From: Ruminococcus sp. UBA7158
GTDB taxonomy: Bacteria > Bacillota > Clostridia > Oscillospirales > Ruminococcaceae
DNA length: 10,598 nt
Direction: 5' to 3'
Assembly: GCA_002491605.1 (NCBI GenBank)
Contig: DKWG01000027.1
Location: forward strand, 1-10,598
Under the pieces are notes generated by a model. It made no database searches. It saw only the letters and a program-made list of their open reading frames with translations, and was not told where the DNA came from. This document shows positions 6,940 through 10,598 of the stretch, in pieces (within the stretch, counting starts at the first letter, position 1; each line of letters begins with the position of its first letter). The position numbers and the translations under genes were made by a program.

Positions 6940-7614
6940 ATGATATTCTGTGTAGAAGATGACAATGGAATTAGGGATTTAATGATATATGCCTTAAATT
7001 CTGCCGGATTTGAAGCAAAAGGCTTCCCTGATGGTACAGAATTTTTCATTGCGCTACAAAATTCAAAGCCGGAGCTTATTATGCTCGATATTATGCTGCC
7101 GGGTGATGACGGAATTACGATCCTCAAAAGACTTCGTAATAATGCTGCTACCGTAGATATTCCGGTTATCATGGCAACTGCCAAAGGAACGGAATATGAC
7201 AAGGTTATAGGTCTTGACACAGGTGCGGATGATTATCTTGCAAAACCTTTTGGAATGATGGAAATGGTTTCTCGTGTGAAAGCTGTACTCAGGCGGGTGG
7301 TTCCACAAAATACACCCAAAACCTTAAAAGTTGGAAGTCTTGAAATAAACGAATCAGAACATACCGTTTATTCATGTGGAGAACGAGTAACGCTTACACT
7401 AAAGGAATATGATCTCCTGCGTTTATTTATGGATAATCTCGGAAGGGCTTTCACCCGTGACAGATTATTAAAACTGATATGGGGTTCTGATTATATAGGT
7501 GAAACAAGAACGGTAGATGTTCATATTGGAACACTTCGTACAAAACTTGGTGCGTGTGGAGAGTATATTGAAACTGTTCGGGGTGTGGGGTATCGAATGG
7601 AGGCGAAGCTATGA
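6940..7614 (+). CDS. phoP: OmpR/PhoB-family response regulator, PhoP type
   Basis: Transcription factor of the phosphate two-component system. The 224 residues comprise an N-terminal receiver domain and a C-terminal winged helix. Receiver residues are Glu6-Asp7-Asp8, phospho-accepting Asp50 in M-L-D-I-M-L-P-G, Thr80 and Lys102 in L-A-K-P-F. The DNA-binding domain runs from about 128 to 222, with L-T-x-K-E-Y-D-L-L, the recognition region around R-T-V-D-V-H-I, and the terminal R-G-V-G-Y-R-M. Start: ATG at 6940 lies 8 bases after GGAG. An in-frame GTG at 6931 overlaps the ribosome site and is unlikely. It overlaps the kinase gene by ATGA. The Pho assignment rests on the linked pst-phoU genes, the kinase and the phased TTTACA promoters. 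Confidence 0.92.
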   Translation: MIFCVEDDNGIRDLMIYALNSAGFEAKGFPDGTEFFIALQNSKPELIMLDIMLPGDDGITILKRLRNNAATVDIPVIMATAKGTEYDKVIGLDTGADDYLAKPFGMMEMVSRVKAVLRRVVPQNTPKTLKVGSLEINESEHTVYSCGERVTLTLKEYDLLRLFMDNLGRAFTRDRLLKLIWGSDYIGETRTVDVHIGTLRTKLGACGEYIETVRGVGYRMEAKL

Positions 7615-9284
7615 CAAAAAGAATTTTTCGTACTATATTCGTTGTTGCCGTCAGTATATTTCTTGCTTCAGCTTTGCTTTTTATGACTGTGCTGTATGAC
7701 TATTTTTCCGGAATTCAGCAGAGTCAACTGCGTATGCAAATTGATCTTGCGTCGCAGGGAGTTGAAGATGAAGGACTTGATTACCTGCAAAACCTTACTA
7801 TAAAGGACTATCGTGTTACTTGGATAGGAACGGACGGCAAAGTCCTTTACGACAGTGTATCAGACATTGATGAAATGGAAAACCACTTTGAGAGAGAAGA
7901 AGTAAAAGAAGCGCTTTCAGAAGGATATGGTGCAAGTTCCCGCTATTCCTCCACATTAACACAGCGTTATCTTTATGGCGCAAAGCGGTTACCGGATGGA
8001 ACTGTTATCAGGCTTTCTGTAACGCAGAACTCATTGCTCATACTTACTCTCGGTATGTTGCAGCCCATTATGGTTATATTTGTAATTGCTATTATTCTAT
8101 CAGCTTTTTTAGCTTCGAGGCTATCAAAGAAAATTGTTAAGCCGCTGAACGAAATAGACTTGGATAAACCTTTAGATAACGATGGATACGATGAGCTTTC
8201 TCCTTTGCTCCGTCGTATTGATGTGCAGCAAAAAGAAATTGGGCGGCAAAGCGAGGAATTGAAGCAAAAACAAAAAGAACTGGAAGTGATGACTTCCGCC
8301 ATGTCTGAGGGAATTATTTTGCTGAACAGCAGAGGAACCATTTTGAGTATTAACAAGGCGGCTGCGAAATTGTTTGGGACAGATTGCTTTTGTATAGGTG
8401 AGGATATTGTGTCTATAAACCGTAGCTTGGAATTAGCCCAATTGCTTAATAAGGCAAAAGCCGGAAAGCATTCAGAACAAGTTGCAGAATTTGGAAACGG
8501 ACAGTATCAAATGATGGCAAGTCCTGTTATTTCAGACGATATAGTATCGGGAATCGTACTTTTACTACTTGATGTTACGGAAAAAGAAAAGGCGGAGCAA
8601 CTACGCCGTGAATTTACAGCCAATGTTTCCCATGAATTGAAAACGCCTTTGCATACTATATCGGGAAGCGCTGAGCTTTTGGCAAACGGTATGGTAAAAG
8701 CAGAGGACATTTCGGTTTTTTCAAGTCGTATTTACTCTGAGGCGCAGCGCATGATTCAATTAGTGGAAGATATTATACGACTATCCCATTTGGACGAAGG
8801 CGCTGAAAATATGAAATGGGATAAGGTTAATTTATATAGGATAGCAGAAGAAACAGTAAATTCTCTCACAGACGAAGCTGCAAATGCCAAAATAAAACTG
8901 AAACTATGTGGAGAAGCCGTTTCCATCAACGGAATCAAGCAGTTGATTCAAGAAATCATATACAATCTCTGTGACAATGCTATCAAGTATAATCGTAGGG
9001 ATGGTTCGGTTTCAGTTGAAGTTAAGGATATGGACGATTTTGCCATCGTTTCCGTTTCTGATACCGGTATTGGTATCCCGACAGAACATCAGGAACGCAT
9101 ATTTGAACGGTTTTATCGGGTAGATAAAAGCCATTCAAAGGAAATCGGCGGTACAGGACTTGGGCTTTCCATTGTAAAACACGCAGCAAAATTGCATAAT
9201 GCAGAAATTGAACTGCAAAGCGTTGTAGGCAGCGGAACAACAATTACAGTAAAGTTCCCTAAAAATAGTGAACGGAGTATTTGA
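7611..9284 (+). CDS. phoR: Sensor histidine kinase, PhoR type, with PAS domain
   Basis: Membrane sensor kinase partner of PhoP. In order across 557 residues: a membrane segment at about 8-30, an extracellular sensor region at about 31-140, a second membrane segment at about 143-168, a short HAMP-like piece, and a Lys/Glu/Gln-rich helix near 205-222. A PAS domain follows at about 223-320, then HisKA with His341 in V-S-H-E-L-K-T-P, and a HATPase domain with N-box Asn452/Asn456, G1 box Asp484 in D-T-G-I-G-I-P and G2 box G-T-G-L-G-L. All catalytic boxes appear intact. The extracellular plus PAS layout is that of Gram-positive PhoR. The ATG overlaps the phoP stop and follows GGAGG at 7599-7603. 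The phosphate role is inferred from family layout and neighbours. Confidence 0.92.
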   Translation: MTKRIFRTIFVVAVSIFLASALLFMTVLYDYFSGIQQSQLRMQIDLASQGVEDEGLDYLQNLTIKDYRVTWIGTDGKVLYDSVSDIDEMENHFEREEVKEALSEGYGASSRYSSTLTQRYLYGAKRLPDGTVIRLSVTQNSLLILTLGMLQPIMVIFVIAIILSAFLASRLSKKIVKPLNEIDLDKPLDNDGYDELSPLLRRIDVQQKEIGRQSEELKQKQKELEVMTSAMSEGIILLNSRGTILSINKAAAKLFGTDCFCIGEDIVSINRSLELAQLLNKAKAGKHSEQVAEFGNGQYQMMASPVISDDIVSGIVLLLLDVTEKEKAEQLRREFTANVSHELKTPLHTISGSAELLANGMVKAEDISVFSSRIYSEAQRMIQLVEDIIRLSHLDEGAENMKWDKVNLYRIAEETVNSLTDEAANAKIKLKLCGEAVSINGIKQLIQEIIYNLCDNAIKYNRRDGSVSVEVKDMDDFAIVSVSDTGIGIPTEHQERIFERFYRVDKSHSKEIGGTGLGLSIVKHAAKLHNAEIELQSVVGSGTTITVKFPKNSERSI

Positions 9285-10058
9285 ATGGAGAAACTACGAG
9301 AGAAAAAAGGCTTTATTTGCGATATGGACGGCGTAATCTATCACGGAAACAGATTGCTTGACGGTGTGAAGGAGTTTGTGGACTGGCTTTACCGAGAAAA
9401 CAAGGAATTTCTCTTCTTGACTAACGCCAGCCGTAAAACGCCGAAGGAATTGCAGCAAAAAATGTCTCGGCTCGGACTCGATATTAGTGAGGAACATTTT
9501 TATACCAGCGCTCTTGCCACAGCAAAATTTCTGCAAAATCAGGCTCCGGGATGTAGCGTCTATGCTATTGGCGAGCATGGTTTATACAATGCGCTGTATG
9601 ACGCAGGTATTAGTATTAACGAGATAGACCCCGATTTTGTAGTGGTGGGAGAAACGGACGATTACTGTTATAACCATATACAAACGGCAATGACCCTTGT
9701 AAATAAAGGGGCAAGACTGATTGCTACAAATACCGACCTTACAGGACCTATTGAGGGCGGTATTGCTCCTGCCTGCCGTGCATTTGTCCTGCCCATTGAA
9801 GCAACTACCGGGAAAAAGGCATATTATATCGGTAAGCCGAATCCTCTTATGATGAGGACGGGACTGCAATTGCTGAATGTTCATTCTTCTGAAGCTGCAA
9901 TGATCGGAGACAGAATGGATACAGATATTGTTGCAGGAATTGAGACGGGGCTTGACACGGTGCTTGTGCTTAGTGGTGTGACAACAAGGGAAAGCATGAA
10001 AGCATTTCCGTACAGACCACGCTTAATTCTAAAAGGAGTAGGAGATATTGTGAGATAG
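9285..10058 (+). CDS. HAD-IIA family phosphatase, NagD-like
   Basis: Cytoplasmic haloacid dehalogenase-type phosphatase of the NagD/AraL/phosphoglycolate phosphatase subfamily, acting on small phosphate esters. The exact substrate cannot be told. All four HAD motifs are present in the 257 residues: I, Asp13-Met-Asp15-Gly-Val; II, Thr46-Asn47; III, Lys184 in G-K-P-N-P; IV, Gly208-Asp209 with Asp212 in G-D-R-M-D-T-D. The C2-type cap lies between motifs II and III. The length is normal for the subfamily. The ATG directly follows the kinase stop codon, and CGGAG about 8 bases upstream is the likely ribosome site. Its place as the last gene of the Pho cluster suggests release of phosphate from sugar or glycerol phosphates. 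A strong terminator follows. Confidence 0.92.
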   Translation: MEKLREKKGFICDMDGVIYHGNRLLDGVKEFVDWLYRENKEFLFLTNASRKTPKELQQKMSRLGLDISEEHFYTSALATAKFLQNQAPGCSVYAIGEHGLYNALYDAGISINEIDPDFVVVGETDDYCYNHIQTAMTLVNKGARLIATNTDLTGPIEGGIAPACRAFVLPIEATTGKKAYYIGKPNPLMMRTGLQLLNVHSSEAAMIGDRMDTDIVAGIETGLDTVLVLSGVTTRESMKAFPYRPRLILKGVGDIVR

Positions 10059-10078
10059 TTATCAATGTAAGACATAAA

Positions 10079-10128
10079 AGACGCAACCGTAAAACAGGTA
10101 CTTATGTTTTCGGTAGCGTCTTTTTTTT
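10079..10128 (+). terminator. Strong rho-independent terminator ending the pho cluster
   Basis: AGACGC (10079-10084) pairs with GCGTCT (10116-10121). After an A-A mismatch, ACCG pairs with CGGT, and AAAAC then pairs with GTTTT past one bulged T, around a ten-base loop. Eight T residues follow at 10121-10128. It begins 20 bases after the phosphatase stop codon. It insulates the second phosphate-type promoter, which starts only 3 bases after the T tract. Confidence 0.9.
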
Positions 10129-10130
10129 AC

Positions 10131-10185
10131 TTTACAAGAGTTTTACAAAAGTACGATAACAGATTTGATGTTGTTTTGATAAACT
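10131..10185 (+). promoter_or_regulatory. Second phosphate-type promoter, near-copy of the pstS promoter
   Basis: TTTACA lies at 10131-10136 and again at 10142-10147, 11 bp apart. The in-phase degenerate units ACGATA (10153) and TTTGAT (10164) match those in the pstS promoter. Over 42 bp (10131-10172 against 1840-1881) about 34 positions agree. At the offset where the first promoter has TATAAT, this copy has TAAACT (10180-10185), a weaker -10. It points right. No plus-strand gene follows, only the 3' end of the minus-strand regulator. It may drive an antisense or short RNA, or be the remnant of another Pho-regulated gene. Confidence 0.6.
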
Positions 10186-10195
10186 TAATCTGATG

Positions 10196-10218
10196 GAAAA
10201 AGCAGCCTTGCGGCTACT
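10196..10218 (-). terminator. Terminator of the XRE regulator gene, overlapping its stop codon
   Basis: On the minus strand, AGTAGCC and GGCTGCT form a 7-bp stem (one G-U pair) around a GCAA tetraloop, followed by five T residues. The TAG stop codon of the regulator lies in the 5' arm. On the plus strand the same bases form a weaker hairpin with one C-A mismatch, followed by TTTTC, so some termination of a rightward transcript from 10131-10185 is possible. Confidence 0.75.
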
Positions 10219-10546
10219 TTTCGGGTGCAGTATTGATTAAGGCTTTCGCAGTTGCTTTGACGACTTCCAATGACCGTTCATCGCAAGCTGAAAGCATACG
10301 GAGGAGATTTTCTATCTCGGAATCTTTGGACGGCTTCTCAGGGTAGAAAATCGAATCCGCAGAAATGTTCAATTCTCGGACGAGCTTATGTAGGACATCG
10401 AAACTCGGCTTTTTGCCCTCGTTCTCAATCCGATATAGGTATCGCTCGGTAATATCCGCTTTGTTTGCCAACGCTTCTATGGTAATTCCGGCGTTTTCAC
10501 GAGCAGTCTTGATGATACACCCAAGCGTTTCAGGTTTGTTATGCAC
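10214..10546 (-). CDS. Small XRE-family helix-turn-helix regulator of mobile-element type
   Basis: A 110-residue DNA-binding protein. An N-terminal XRE/Cro-type helix-turn-helix spans about residues 8-65, with I-T-I-E-A-L-A-N-K-A as the first HTH helix and E-R-Y-L-Y-R-I-E-N-E-G in the recognition region, then K-P-S-F-D-V-L. A helical C-terminal part from about 75 to 106 probably dimerises. Small regulators with I-x-x-Y-L-x-x-I-E-N-x-G and F-Y-P-E segments are common in clostridial conjugative elements; this is recall, not a search. The start is GTG at 10546-10544, served by GGGAGGTGG about 7 bases upstream. It is convergent with the pho cluster and has its own promoter and terminator. Its target is unknown; control of the element's transfer or of itself is plausible. 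No partner toxin is visible. Confidence 0.85.
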   Translation of the reverse strand: MHNKPETLGCIIKTARENAGITIEALANKADITERYLYRIENEGKKPSFDVLHKLVRELNISADSIFYPEKPSKDSEIENLLRMLSACDERSLEVVKATAKALINTAPEK

Positions 10547-10568
10547 TTACAGTCCACCTCCCTATATA

Positions 10569-10597
10569 ATTATACTAGCCCTGAGCAAAACGCCCAA
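10569..10597 (-). promoter_or_regulatory. Promoter of the XRE regulator, largely inside the terminal repeat
   Basis: On the minus strand, TTGGGC (10597-10592) and a perfect TATAAT (10574-10569) are separated by 17 bp. The -35 box is weak (three of six to consensus). Most of the -35 box and the whole spacer lie in the inverted repeat, while the -10 box lies directly outside it. At the left copy of the repeat the equivalent position holds AAAAAA, so only the right copy forms a promoter. The leader to the GTG start is short, about 16 bases. Confidence 0.55.
10575..10596. repeat. Right copy of the perfect 22-bp terminal inverted repeat
   Basis: This is the exact reverse complement of bases 1-22. 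On the minus strand, bases 10598-10575 read F-G-R-F-A-Q-G followed by TAG, the same inward-reading tail seen at the left edge plus one more codon. It lies immediately upstream of the XRE regulator's -10 box. Only two bases remain beyond it (10597-10598), so whether identity continues outward is not visible. Confidence 0.9.
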
Positions 10598-10598
10598 A

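Noticed and set aside
10214..10546. XRE protein as the antitoxin of a toxin-antitoxin pair
   Set aside because: No small partner gene lies next to it in the window, and its layout fits a stand-alone regulator better.
1..10598. Composite transposon or IS bounded by the 22-bp repeats
   Set aside because: No transposase, no further IS-type structure and no visible target duplication lie in the window. It cannot be excluded because the flanks are missing, so it is kept only as an alternative in the inverted-repeat finding.

Overview
The window looks like part of a Firmicutes (Bacillota, Clostridia-like, probably gut) mobile element that carries a complete phosphate-scavenging regulon as cargo. 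Three things support this placement: strong AGGAGG-type ribosome binding sites, a CHAP-domain cell-wall hydrolase of the kind found in Tn1549/CTn-type conjugative elements of clostridia at the left edge, and a small XRE regulator of the kind common in the same elements at the right edge. No integrase, relaxase or VirB4 gene lies inside the window, so the mobile-element assignment rests on family recognition of the two flanking genes.

Layout. At 1-22 and 10575-10596 a perfect 22-bp inverted repeat bounds the window. From 51 to 1787 is the CHAP-domain conjugation-associated protein, probably starting at a TTG. From 1801 to 1894 are a stem-loop and a phosphate-type promoter made of 11-bp-phased TTTACA elements and a TATAAT box. 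From 1945 to 5932 is pstS-pstC-pstA-pstB-phoU, encoding the high-affinity phosphate ABC importer and its negative regulator, with ATGA overlaps or zero spacing from pstC onward and a stem-loop between pstS and pstC. At 6039-6905 an EamA/DMT permease has its own good sigma-A-like promoter. From 6940 to 9284 are a PhoP/PhoB-type response regulator and a PhoR-type PAS histidine kinase, overlapping by 4 bp. At 9285-10058 a NagD-like HAD phosphatase starts directly after the kinase stop codon. A strong terminator follows, then a second copy of the phosphate-type promoter at 10131-10185. The XRE regulator (10214-10546) is on the minus strand, with a terminator at its 3' end and a promoter at the window edge.

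How the genes fit together. In low phosphate, PhoR would phosphorylate PhoP, which would activate the phased-repeat promoter and raise expression of PstSCAB. PhoU would couple the transporter state to PhoR. The HAD phosphatase could release phosphate from organic phosphate esters. The island therefore carries uptake, sensing, feedback and possibly salvage. The most unusual points are the second phosphate-type promoter directed at the 3' end of the minus-strand regulator, and the terminal inverted repeat. That repeat holds the tail of an inward-reading frame and most of the regulator's promoter. No CRISPR array, tRNA, rRNA or insertion sequence was seen, and no gene-free stretch exceeds 300 bases.
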